Source: Methylomonas koyamae | Lineage (GTDB): Bacteria > Pseudomonadota > Gammaproteobacteria > Methylococcales > Methylomonadaceae | Direction of reading: 5' to 3' | NCBI GenBank assembly: GCA_945877625.1 | Contig: CAMCSF010000002.1 | Coordinates: 1 to 49,410 of the forward strand | Length of the DNA: 49,410 nucleotides | Shown here: in pieces, positions 9,686 through 18,370 of the stretch | Layout: every line of letters begins with the position of its first letter | Position numbering within the stretch: position 1 is the first letter of the stretch | Made by a program: the position numbers and the translations under genes | The notes under the pieces: generated by a model | Told to the model about the DNA's origin: nothing | The model's input: the letters and a program-made list of their open reading frames with translations, nothing else | Databases searched by the model: none

Positions 9686-11562
9686 GTAGCTTACCAATGC
9701 AGCATTTTCCTAAATATCCGGTACCCGTCAGCCATAAACGCAACCTGATTTGGTGGTTGCTATTAATTGCTGCGGTGATTACCGGTCACGAATTACCAAA
9801 ATTACTAGCCAGCACGGGTACTCAAAGCCCGCCAGTTATCACTAGCATCGAAAACCAAGCGTTTTTGGCTTTAACCTTTGGCAAAGTCAGTAATAAGGCT
9901 GGTTTGGCGATTTCGGTTAACAGCTTAAAAGACGATTTAAGCGCGATTAAACAAGCCGGTTACCACACGCTGAGTTTGGCGCAAATCAATGGTTGGCGAA
10001 CCAATAATAATCAATCGCTACCCAGCAACCCTGTGTTGCTGACTTTTGAAGAAGCCAATCGCGAAACCATTGAAATTGTTGATCCAGTGTTAGCCCGACT
10101 AGGGATGACCGCTACCGTGTTTGTTGATGTCGCTGAGCTTGAGCAGGCCAATATTCATTTGGTGTCGTGGCATAAGCTAGAGCTGATGGCGAAAAGTGGT
10201 CGTTGGGAAGTGGCGGTCTCTGCTTGTCCGAATGGTGATGACCAAGGCTTTGCTAATCCGGTGTTATTGGCACAGAAACTGAGCCAACAACGGCAAAGAT
10301 TAGAACAGCGTCTACAAATGCCAGTGTTAGTGGCGGATTGTTCACGGGCGTGGAATCCGGCCTATGGCGATGGCGCGGTGATTTGGCCGCAAACATTGAC
10401 TGAGGCTGGTTTTTCTATGGGCTTCGTCGCAGCGGCATCGGGGGCTAATTATCACGCCGATAATGCATCGAATTTAAAACGGATTCGGGTTTCAAGAACC
10501 TGGTCGCCAGCCGAATTAGTCAGTCAACTCAATAATAACCAACCGCGCCGTACCGAATTTGTCGATCAATTTGATTCGGCGCTTTCGGCCTCGGCGTGGA
10601 TTGTTGATAGCGGTGAATTGAATATTGAGCCGGGTAATTTACGTCTAAGCAATAGCCCGAACCAGCAGGGCGGATTAATCAGTTTAGCGGGTACTGAAAA
10701 ATGGCGAGATGCCGATCTTGAAGTGCAATTAGCTGGGCCGCCCACCGGCCAATTTTGGCTGTCTTTACGCCACGACAGCCATCGCCCTTCGATTCGGCTC
10801 GGCATCGCTAATGGCCAAGTTTTATTGCAAGAATCACTCGCTACCGATGTCCATCGCCAATTAGCCAGTGTTGATGTCAGTGAAGGGCCGTTGAGTTTAA
10901 GACTGCGGGTGGTCGGCAAAGGCGCGATGGCGTATTTGAATGACCAGCCGTTAACCAATCGCCCAGTCGCCATGCCAGAAGGCGCTGAACAAGGCCCTGT
11001 GAGCTTGTCGGTTTGGCAGCCAGTGTCTGAAACCGCTGATTTAATCGAGGCGGTGGTCAATCTCAGCAAAGTCAGCGCAAAACCGCTAGAAGCCAAAGCC
11101 GGCATTATTAGCCCCGTGTTAGATGAAAACGGCTGGCAACAACTGCATGATGCGGTTGATCAATTGGCGATCCTCAGTCCGCAGTATTTCGCTTGGCAAG
11201 AGGGTAAGCCACAAGTGTTAGCGGCTTATGACAATGCCTTGGAGATTTTTGCCCGTTTTCACCAGCTTAGTTTTCAACCGACTGTGGTTGTTGATCGTCA
11301 AACTCCGCTGTCTGAGGCGCCTTTATTGGCCGAACAACTGATTAATTGGGCTAGTGAACCGGAATTTGACGGGCTGAATCTGGTGTTAAACGATTCTATG
11401 CTCAATGATGGCTGGCGGGCATTTTTGACCGATTTAATCCAACGTATCCGTCAAACCGGCAAGACGCTGACGGTGACTGTACTTGATGTCAATCAACAGT
11501 CTCAACCTATGGATGCTAATCATTTTTTATCGGTGGTGGCTAGTGCGGCAACCATCAATTAA
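9682..11562 (+). CDS. Membrane-anchored protein with degenerate polysaccharide deacetylase-like fold plus ConA-like and barrel-like C-terminal regions
   Basis: ATG at 9682 overlaps the upstream stop (ATGA). One TM segment, then VLLTFEEANRETIEIVDPVLARLGMTATVFVDVAELE... parallels PgaB AIMLTFDDGYQSFYTRAMPLLKKYKYPATLAVVGTWLE in this same window. Confidence 0.65.
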   Translation: MSSLPMQHFPKYPVPVSHKRNLIWWLLLIAAVITGHELPKLLASTGTQSPPVITSIENQAFLALTFGKVSNKAGLAISVNSLKDDLSAIKQAGYHTLSLAQINGWRTNNNQSLPSNPVLLTFEEANRETIEIVDPVLARLGMTATVFVDVAELEQANIHLVSWHKLELMAKSGRWEVAVSACPNGDDQGFANPVLLAQKLSQQRQRLEQRLQMPVLVADCSRAWNPAYGDGAVIWPQTLTEAGFSMGFVAAASGANYHADNASNLKRIRVSRTWSPAELVSQLNNNQPRRTEFVDQFDSALSASAWIVDSGELNIEPGNLRLSNSPNQQGGLISLAGTEKWRDADLEVQLAGPPTGQFWLSLRHDSHRPSIRLGIANGQVLLQESLATDVHRQLASVDVSEGPLSLRLRVVGKGAMAYLNDQPLTNRPVAMPEGAEQGPVSLSVWQPVSETADLIEAVVNLSKVSAKPLEAKAGIISPVLDENGWQQLHDAVDQLAILSPQYFAWQEGKPQVLAAYDNALEIFARFHQLSFQPTVVVDRQTPLSEAPLLAEQLINWASEPEFDGLNLVLNDSMLNDGWRAFLTDLIQRIRQTGKTLTVTVLDVNQQSQPMDANHFLSVVASAATIN

Positions 11563-11566
11563 GGAG

Positions 11567-11608
11567 TTTTTCATTTAGCCCTGTGATTAGCGCAGGGCGA
11601 ATGAAAAA
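11567..11608. other. Imperfect hairpin immediately after the 9682-11562 CDS
   Basis: TTTTTCAT-tta-GCCCTG-tgattagcg-CAGGGC-ga-ATGAAAAA. Confidence 0.6.
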
Positions 11609-11615
11609 AGGTGAG

Positions 11616-11648
11616 ACCACTAAGCAATCTAGCAAAGCGGTGGTTTTT
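11616..11648 (+). terminator. Possible terminator/attenuator hairpin
   Basis: ACCAC-19 nt-GTGGT followed by TTTT. Confidence 0.4.
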
Positions 11649-11686
11649 ATATGAATAAGTGATCAACAAAAAGAAATTTGGCTTTT

Positions 11687-11724
11687 TTAAGCTGGACTGG
11701 ATTTGTTAAGCCGGACGTGGTTTG
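11687..11724 (+). repeat. Adjacent imperfect 19-nt tandem repeat in leader
   Basis: TTAAGCTGGACTGGATTTG followed directly by TTAAGCCGGACGTGGTTTG (15/19 identical). Confidence 0.55.
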
Positions 11725-11798
11725 TAGCCCCGTCTGATAGCCCAAAAGACTTTAGTTCGATGACTTATCTTTAATCTGTCATTTAAGGAAGCTATGCC

Positions 11799-12365
11799 AT
11801 GAATCAATATAAGAATCATCAACTTAACTATTCAGGGGGCGGTGGCGCTGTTGGGCGCTGTCGGCCAGTCCGTTTAATCGCCGCAACTTTGCTGATAGCC
11901 GCTTCAGCTTCGGTGTTTGCTGATGCTCATTTGGGACTGACCTTAACTGGGCCAAAAACCGCACCATCGGGTTATCCGGTTGAAGGGATTAATGTCAAAT
12001 TGGTTAATCAAAATGCGACTGATGCCCCCGCATCGCGGTTACGTGTCTTTATTCATGATGAACTAGACCGCGATTTACAAACCGGCGACATCAAAATTGA
12101 TGTACTGGAAGGCGGTGATTGGCAAGCGTTATCACTGGAGCCGATTGATGGCGGCGTGATGGCGGCGATAGGTTCTGCCGGTCTGCCACATGATGATTAC
12201 CATGAAAAAGGCGGCTTTCCGATTGATAAAAAAACCATTAAAGAATGGCGTTTACGAGTAACGCTGGCTTTGTCGGGGCATTATTCGCTAGTGGTGGCGG
12301 TGTCGCCGGATAACGGCAGTACTCATTTAGCGCAACCGGCTAGTTTGAAATTGGAGGCCTTATGA
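11799..12365 (+). CDS. Secreted protein of unknown function, translationally coupled to downstream deacetylase
   Basis: Signal peptide (LIAATLLIAASASVFADA); stop overlaps the next ATG (ATGA at 12362). Confidence 0.7.
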   Translation: MNQYKNHQLNYSGGGGAVGRCRPVRLIAATLLIAASASVFADAHLGLTLTGPKTAPSGYPVEGINVKLVNQNATDAPASRLRVFIHDELDRDLQTGDIKIDVLEGGDWQALSLEPIDGGVMAAIGSAGLPHDDYHEKGGFPIDKKTIKEWRLRVTLALSGHYSLVVAVSPDNGSTHLAQPASLKLEAL

Positions 12366-14782
12366 GAATCCAGTCTTTCAAACTGATGTTGATGGTTTTA
12401 TTGTCGATAGTGAGCTTAAATCAGTCGGTGCAAGCGGCGCCATTGTGGCGGACGTTAGTATCGTTAACCTTTGATGATGGTTTAACTCAATCAGCGGCGC
12501 TGGCGATTTTGGCAAAACACAAAATGGTCGGCACGTTTTACGTGAATAGCGATAGGATTGATGATACTGATTATTTATCCAAAGCCGAGTTAGATAGCTT
12601 GGTCGCTGCTGGTAGTGAAATTGGTGGTCATACGATCAATCATGTTGATTTAGCGACCTTGTCAGACTCAGCCCAACGCACGGCGATTTGTGATGATATG
12701 AAAAATTTGGTCAATTGGTATGGTGTTGATCAAGTTCATAGCTTTGCTTATCCGTTCAGTTCGACCGGGCCGACTACGCAAAGTATCGTGGCTGCTGGAT
12801 GTTCGGGAGTTGGTACTTATGAAAGTGCTCGAGCGGTGGGTGGTTTAGTCAGTGGTTCTTTTTGTACTAGCTGTCCTTGGTCGGTCAATGTGCCACCGGG
12901 CAATCCTTATTTCATCCCTACCAATAGCTCAACCAAATCGTTCAATACCTTGGCCGATTTACAAAGCTATGTGTTACAAGCAGAGCAACATGGTGGCGGT
13001 TGGATTCCGATTGTGTTTCACCGAGTGTGCGATGGTTGTGACACTTTGTCGGTTAGTCCAACGGTTTTGGATGATTTTTTAACTTGGTTGGAACCACGCG
13101 CTGCGGCTAATGCGACCTATGTCAGAACGGTGCATCAGGTGATGGCGGGAGATTTTCCGGCGCCACCTGAGCCGCAATTGGGGCCTAATCTACTGAAAAA
13201 TCCGTCCTTAGATTTAGATGCAGATAACAATAATCAAGCCGATTGTTGGTATCGCTCTAACTATGGCAGCAACACCGCAACTTGGACACACAATAAAGAT
13301 TTGACTAAATCCCATAGCGGTATTGGTAGCGAAACTGTCACGATGACCAGTTATAGCAACGGAGATCGTAAATTATTGCCGACTTTAGACTCAGGCCAAG
13401 CGGCGGGGGCTTGTGCGCCGAATGTGGTGGCAGGGCAAACCTATCAGTTAAGTGCTTGGTACAAATCAACTGCGTCGGTGTCGTTGACCTTGTTTTATCT
13501 TGATGCGGGTAACGTTTGGCGATACTGGCGTGATGGGCCTTTGTATGACGCCGCGGGTAATTGGACTCAGTTTAAATACTATGCAACCGATTTGCCGGCC
13601 GGTGCGAAAGCGGTTAGTTTTGGTTTGTCATTGGCTAAAGTCGGTGAACTCACCACCGATGATTATTCATTGGCTATGGTCACAGGTTCGGGTGGGGGTG
13701 TTGTTACAGATAACACGCCGCCAGTGATTGCCAACATCACGCCGGCGAGTGGGACTACGGTCAGCGGTGTTGTCTCGCTAACAGCCAATGTGACTGATGA
13801 CACTGAGGTTCAACAAGTTGAGTTTTTAATCAACGGTACTGTGGTGGGAACTGATAGCGCTAGCCCTTACTCCGTTTCGTGGAATTCAACAGCAGTGGGC
13901 AATGGTACGGTGAACTATAGCGTCAAGGCGGTTGATACGTCGGGTAACCCAGCCTCTTCTGGCAATAACGCCTTAACGGTGAAAAATGATGCTGCCGCGC
14001 CAACCATTAACTTTAACCAGCCGCCGACACCAAATGCCGGTGACACGGTGTCTGGTCAAGTGACGTTGTCTGCCAATGCGAGTGATGATATTGCTGTCAC
14101 CAAAGTGGAGTTTTTGGTCAATAACCTGGTGGTGGCGACGGTTAATGCCAGCCCTTACACAGCGACTTGGAATACCACGCAGAATGCCAATGGCTCAGCC
14201 AGCATCGTTGCCAAAGCGTATGATGGTTCTGGCAATGTGACGCCGACAGCGCCGTTGAGCGTGACGGTCAACAACACGCAAGCAGTTAGTTTGTTGAGCA
14301 ATGCTTCGTTGGAAACCGATGCCAATAACGACAATATTCCTGATTGTTGGTATCAAGATGCTTATGGTTCTACCTATAATCGTACTGTTTGGACTCGGAT
14401 TAACAACCCTAGCTTGGCGCATAGCGGTAATTATGCACACTCTGTACAGTTGACTCGCTATAGATCCGGTGATGTGAAGTTGCTACAAGATGAATCAAAT
14501 AGTTCTTGTGTGCCGTCGGTTGTTGCCGGTAAGAAATACACGATTAGTGCTTGGTATAAATCGACCGTAGCGACCAGTATGGCGGTGTTTTATCGCAATA
14601 GCGCTGGCAACTGGGTGTATTGGTTGAACACTCCTAACTTTGCGGTGGCTAGTAATTGGACGCAAGCCAGTTACACACTGCCTGTGGTACCGGTCGGTGC
14701 GACGGCAATCTCGTTTGGCTTGTCTATTCAGAAAGTCGGTACTTTAATTACCGATGATTATGCGGTGGTTGCAGTGCCTTAA
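12362..14782 (+). CDS. Secreted multidomain polysaccharide deacetylase (NodB homology) with two Ig-like domains and two homologous C-terminal modules
   Basis: SLTFDDG, GGHTINHVD, FAYPFSSTG, PIVFHRV (NodB motifs); two PPVI..ITPASGTTVSGVVSL-type Ig-like repeats; two ~165 aa DCWY...SAWYKST...ISFGLS.KVG.L.TDDY modules. Confidence 0.85.
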   Translation: MRIQSFKLMLMVLLSIVSLNQSVQAAPLWRTLVSLTFDDGLTQSAALAILAKHKMVGTFYVNSDRIDDTDYLSKAELDSLVAAGSEIGGHTINHVDLATLSDSAQRTAICDDMKNLVNWYGVDQVHSFAYPFSSTGPTTQSIVAAGCSGVGTYESARAVGGLVSGSFCTSCPWSVNVPPGNPYFIPTNSSTKSFNTLADLQSYVLQAEQHGGGWIPIVFHRVCDGCDTLSVSPTVLDDFLTWLEPRAAANATYVRTVHQVMAGDFPAPPEPQLGPNLLKNPSLDLDADNNNQADCWYRSNYGSNTATWTHNKDLTKSHSGIGSETVTMTSYSNGDRKLLPTLDSGQAAGACAPNVVAGQTYQLSAWYKSTASVSLTLFYLDAGNVWRYWRDGPLYDAAGNWTQFKYYATDLPAGAKAVSFGLSLAKVGELTTDDYSLAMVTGSGGGVVTDNTPPVIANITPASGTTVSGVVSLTANVTDDTEVQQVEFLINGTVVGTDSASPYSVSWNSTAVGNGTVNYSVKAVDTSGNPASSGNNALTVKNDAAAPTINFNQPPTPNAGDTVSGQVTLSANASDDIAVTKVEFLVNNLVVATVNASPYTATWNTTQNANGSASIVAKAYDGSGNVTPTAPLSVTVNNTQAVSLLSNASLETDANNDNIPDCWYQDAYGSTYNRTVWTRINNPSLAHSGNYAHSVQLTRYRSGDVKLLQDESNSSCVPSVVAGKKYTISAWYKSTVATSMAVFYRNSAGNWVYWLNTPNFAVASNWTQASYTLPVVPVGATAISFGLSIQKVGTLITDDYAVVAVP

Positions 14783-14900
14783 ATTTATCTGCTTCAAACA
14801 TTTTGAAACAACCAAAGCCTTTTCTGTTCGCTCCGCTTGGGGGGAATGGGAAGGGCGGCGGTTGTTTTTATGTTGCTGAATTCAATGCGATTGAGTTTGT

Positions 14901-14926
14901 CATCCCCGCGAACACGAGAATGACGG
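14901..14926. repeat. REP-like palindromic element
   Basis: gtcatccccgcgaacacgagaatgac; related to copies near 25642 and 27768. Confidence 0.5.
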
Positions 14927-14945
14927 CAAACTTTGTCTAACGCCT

Positions 14946-15467
14946 TTAAAAATCAAAAAAACCTTTTTCATTAGACTCAGTGGGAGCGGGTTCACCGGCG
15001 GGTTTGGTGGTGGCTTGGGTATCGGGTTCGTTGCTGAATAAACCGCCGATTTTTTCGCTCATTGATTTATCGAGACTACGTTTGGGAAGCTCGACGCTGG
15101 CTTCGGCGGATGGTTTAACCACGGGCACCGCGCTTGGATGGAAGTCGCCCTGAACGCCCATTAAGTTGTCGCCGTTAAAAAACAATGAAATGCGTTTTTG
15201 GACACGGTCTTCGCCATCTTTTTGGTCAGAATAGAGATAATCCCAGCGACGTTCGTGAAAGGTGTCGGCCAGCATCGGTGAGCCCATGATGTAGAGCACT
15301 TGGCGTTTGGTCATATTGGGGCGGAGTTGGTCAATCATGATTTGATCGACCATATTGCCTTGCTGGATTTCTAAGGTGTAAACGCCCGGTAAATTGCTAA
15401 GGATGGTGGAGCAAGCTGGGGTGATTAAAATTGTGGAAACGGCAAGCAAAAAGGCTGGTTTTTTCAT
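14946..15467 (-). CDS. bamE: Outer membrane protein assembly factor BamE (SmpA/OmlA)
   Basis: Lipoprotein signal (TPACS); [55 protein letters not shown]. Confidence 0.93.
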   Translation of the reverse strand: MKKPAFLLAVSTILITPACSTILSNLPGVYTLEIQQGNMVDQIMIDQLRPNMTKRQVLYIMGSPMLADTFHERRWDYLYSDQKDGEDRVQKRISLFFNGDNLMGVQGDFHPSAVPVVKPSAEASVELPKRSLDKSMSEKIGGLFSNEPDTQATTKPAGEPAPTESNEKGFFDF

Positions 15468-15579
15468 GAATTAACAGGGAAGCTGGGGAAAAACGGCTTT
15501 CATTATCCCATAATTCCGCCGACGACTAGGGGCAAAAAAAGCTACAATAACCTTTGTTAATGATCTCGGAGATTCATTT

Positions 15580-15996
15580 GTGGAAACACAGGATTTGCGT
15601 AAAGCAGGTTTGAAGGTAACAACGCCTCGAATCAAGATTTTGGAACTATTAGAAAAGCAGCAAGATGACCGGCATTTATCGGCTGAACAGTTGTATAAAA
15701 TCCTGCTGGCAGAAGGTGAAGAAATTGGCTTAGCGACGGTTTATCGGGTGCTGACACAGTTTGAAGCGGCGGGATTGGTTAATCGCCATCATTTTGAAGG
15801 TGGCAACTCGATTTTTGAATTAAACAAAGGTAGTCATCACGACCATGTGGTGTGCATGAAGTGCGGCAAGGTCGATGAATTTACCGATGAAATGATTGAA
15901 AAACGCCAAATAGAAATTGCCCAGCGTTTGGGTTATACCTTAACTGATCATAGTCTTTACCTCTACGGCTATTGCGCTAATTGCAATCGCCCATAA
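15580..15996 (+). CDS. fur: Ferric uptake regulator Fur
   Basis: DLRKAGLKVTTPRIKILELLE; GLATVYRVLTQFEAAGLVNRHHFEGGNSIFEL; HHDHVVCMKCGKVDEF. GTG start. Confidence 0.95.
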   Translation: METQDLRKAGLKVTTPRIKILELLEKQQDDRHLSAEQLYKILLAEGEEIGLATVYRVLTQFEAAGLVNRHHFEGGNSIFELNKGSHHDHVVCMKCGKVDEFTDEMIEKRQIEIAQRLGYTLTDHSLYLYGYCANCNRP

Positions 15997-16006
15997 TCTC
16001 TAAAAT

Positions 16007-17254
16007 ATGTTCAAACCACTGATTCTTTATATCGGCTTGCGCTATACGCGCGCCAAACGACGCACGCAGTTTATTTCTTTTATTACCTTGACCTCGGTAC
16101 TAGGGATTGCCTTAGGGGTAACCGCGCTGATTACCGTGTTATCGGTGATGAATGGCTTTGAAGCCGAGCTGCGCGAACGTATCTTAGGCATGACTTCTCA
16201 TACCACAATTAGCGGCCCATACGGTCAGCTTGATGATTGGCAAACCTTGGCAGATCGCACCTCGAAATTGCCGCATGTTGAAGGCTCTGCGCCTTATATT
16301 CATGGCCAAGTGATGATTAATGCCGACCGACAGGTTAGCGGTACCGTGGTGCAAGGGATTTTGCCCGACTATGAGCCGAAAGTGTCGGAAGTGGCCAACA
16401 AAATGGAATTTGGCACTTTAGATAGTTTGGTTGCCGGTGAATTTAATATCGTTTTGGGTCATGAATTAGCCAATTATTTAGGCGTGACCATCGGCGATAA
16501 AGTCACCATCATTACCCCACAAGTCAATTCCACCCCAGCGGGTATTTTGCCGCGTTTAAAACGCTTTACTGTTAGCGGTATGTTCAGGGTTGGCATGTAT
16601 GAATATGACCGCAATATGGCGCTGATTCACTTGGATGACGCCGGCAAATTGTTTCGTATTGAGCCTGCAGTTTCTGGTTTGCGTTTGAAATTAGATGATT
16701 TGTTTAATGCGCCAAGGATTACTCAAGGTTTAGCAGATGGTTTAGGGGATGCTTATCGTGTCAGCGATTGGACCAAAGCACACAGCAATTTCTTTAGAGC
16801 CGTTCAAACCGAAAAACGGGTGATGTTTATCATTTTGATGCTGATTGTCGCGGTTGCGGCATTTAACATCGTTTCGACCTTGGTAATGGTGGTGACTGAT
16901 AAACGCGGCGATATTGCGATTTTGAAAACCCAAGGTTTATCGAATCAATCGGTGATGGGGATTTTTATTATTTTAGGCGGCATTATTGGTTTGGTCGGTA
17001 CCGTGATTGGTACTATCGGCGGTATTGCTTTAGCTTTGAATGTTGAAACCATCGTGCCAGCGATTGAAAAAGCTTTTGGTACCCAATTTTTAGCCGCCGA
17101 TGTTTATTACATCAGCGAAGTGCCATCGAAATTAATCTGGGGGGATGTGTTCTGGATTGCGGCGATGGCCTTGATTTTGTCTTTGTTGGCGACACTTTAT
17201 CCTGCTTGGCAGGCGTCGCGGATTAATCCTGCCGAGGTGTTGCGTTATGAGTAA
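16007..17254 (+). CDS. lolC: Lipoprotein-releasing ABC transporter permease LolC/LolE family
   Basis: [49 protein letters not shown]; followed by lolD. Confidence 0.92.
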   Translation: MFKPLILYIGLRYTRAKRRTQFISFITLTSVLGIALGVTALITVLSVMNGFEAELRERILGMTSHTTISGPYGQLDDWQTLADRTSKLPHVEGSAPYIHGQVMINADRQVSGTVVQGILPDYEPKVSEVANKMEFGTLDSLVAGEFNIVLGHELANYLGVTIGDKVTIITPQVNSTPAGILPRLKRFTVSGMFRVGMYEYDRNMALIHLDDAGKLFRIEPAVSGLRLKLDDLFNAPRITQGLADGLGDAYRVSDWTKAHSNFFRAVQTEKRVMFIILMLIVAVAAFNIVSTLVMVVTDKRGDIAILKTQGLSNQSVMGIFIILGGIIGLVGTVIGTIGGIALALNVETIVPAIEKAFGTQFLAADVYYISEVPSKLIWGDVFWIAAMALILSLLATLYPAWQASRINPAEVLRYE

Positions 17255-17927
17255 TCCTGTCATTTTAGAATGCCGTCAGCTAACCAAGCGCTATGTGCAA
17301 GGCGAGCTGGACGTGGAAGTGTTAAAGGGCGTTGATTTAGCAATTAATGCCGGTGAGCGAGTCGCAATTATGGGTGCGTCTGGTTCGGGTAAAAGTACTT
17401 TGATGCACTTATTAGGCGGCTTGGAAAAACCAACTTCCGGTAGCGTGATTTTGGATGGTAATGATTTAAACAAAATCAGCGCCTCTAAATTGAGCCAAGT
17501 ACGGAATTCATCATTAGGTTTTATTTACCAGTTTCATCATTTGTTGGGCGAATTTACCGTGTTGGAAAATGTCGCTATGCCATTGTTGATTGGCGGTCAA
17601 AGCATTAAACAGGCACAACAACGGGCGACTGAGTTATTGAAACGGGTCGGCTTAGGGCATCGGATTCTGCACAAGCCAGGTGAATTGTCAGGCGGTGAAA
17701 GACAACGTGCTGCTGTTGCTCGGGCTTTGATTAATCAGCCTAAATGCGTGTTAGCCGATGAGCCTACTGGGAATTTAGACAGTAAAACCGCTGAGCAGAT
17801 TTATCAGTTGATGCTGGAGTTGAATCGAGAATTACAAGTTAGCTTTTTGGTGGTGACCCATGATCCTGATTTAGCAGGCAGAATGGATCATGTGTTGCAT
17901 ATGGAAGATGGGTTGATTGTTAGGTAG
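17247..17927 (+). CDS. lolD: Lipoprotein-releasing ABC transporter ATP-binding protein LolD
   Basis: [60 protein letters not shown]. Confidence 0.94.
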   Translation: MSNPVILECRQLTKRYVQGELDVEVLKGVDLAINAGERVAIMGASGSGKSTLMHLLGGLEKPTSGSVILDGNDLNKISASKLSQVRNSSLGFIYQFHHLLGEFTVLENVAMPLLIGGQSIKQAQQRATELLKRVGLGHRILHKPGELSGGERQRAAVARALINQPKCVLADEPTGNLDSKTAEQIYQLMLELNRELQVSFLVVTHDPDLAGRMDHVLHMEDGLIVR

Positions 17928-17952
17928 TCTGTGCTAAAAAAATCCGCAAGGG

Positions 17953-18111
17953 GAACTTGCAACCAAAGACGATTTACACCGTGAAATAGAAAGCTTAAAG
18001 AACACCACTAAAACAGAATTACTTGAACTCAAAGTAGACATCGTTAAATGGGTTGGTGGCTTAATGTTGGCTCAGGTTGCTATTATTGCGGCATTAATGA
18101 AATTGTTATGA
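17953..18111 (+). pseudogene. C-terminal remnant of a DUF1640/CCDC90-like coiled-coil + TM protein
   Basis: Frame reads ELATKDDLHREIESLKNTTKTELLELKVDIVKWVGGLMLAQVAIIAALMKLL* with an in-frame stop just upstream (17935-17937 area) and no start codon; missed by the ORF track. Confidence 0.6.
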
Positions 18112-18237
18112 TTTTGAGGCAGGACTGTATATTTATCCAATGCTGTTAACTGATGTTACGCATCTGCTGTGTTTTTAAGCAAAATGATGAAATCACCTCT
18201 GGCAAAGTATGCTTTAAAATTGCTGATCCACTTTTGT

Positions 18238-18263
18238 TTTGTCATCCCGTTAGGGATCGCTTA
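18238..18263. repeat. Intergenic repeat, copy 1
   Basis: tttgtcatcccgttagggatcgctta; exact reverse complement of 25543-25568. Confidence 0.8.
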
Positions 18264-18321
18264 ACGCTAAACGGATTGGATCACTTAGAGGCTGAGGTAT
18301 TAAATTAGTAATGCCGTTAAG

Positions 18322-18367
18322 TTAAGAATCGTAGGTGCGAAAATTCATTCGCACCTACGATTCTTAA
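18322..18367. repeat. Perfect 20-bp inverted repeat just downstream of ackA
   Basis: TTAAGAATCGTAGGTGCGAA-aattca-TTCGCACCTACGATTCTTAA. Confidence 0.9.
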
Positions 18368-18370
18368 GTG

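Noticed and set aside
10566-11105. 179-aa minus-strand ORF.
   Set aside because: Lies wholly antisense to the well-supported 9682-11562 CDS, with no start context or family; typical shadow ORF.
11575-11650. Possible c-di-GMP (GEMM-I) riboswitch: GCGCAGGGCGAA...GGTGAGACCACTAAGC resembles parts of the motif.
   Set aside because: The conserved GAAA-capped P1b hairpin and the second tetraloop-receptor half are not present in the right order; kept only as an unnamed structured leader.
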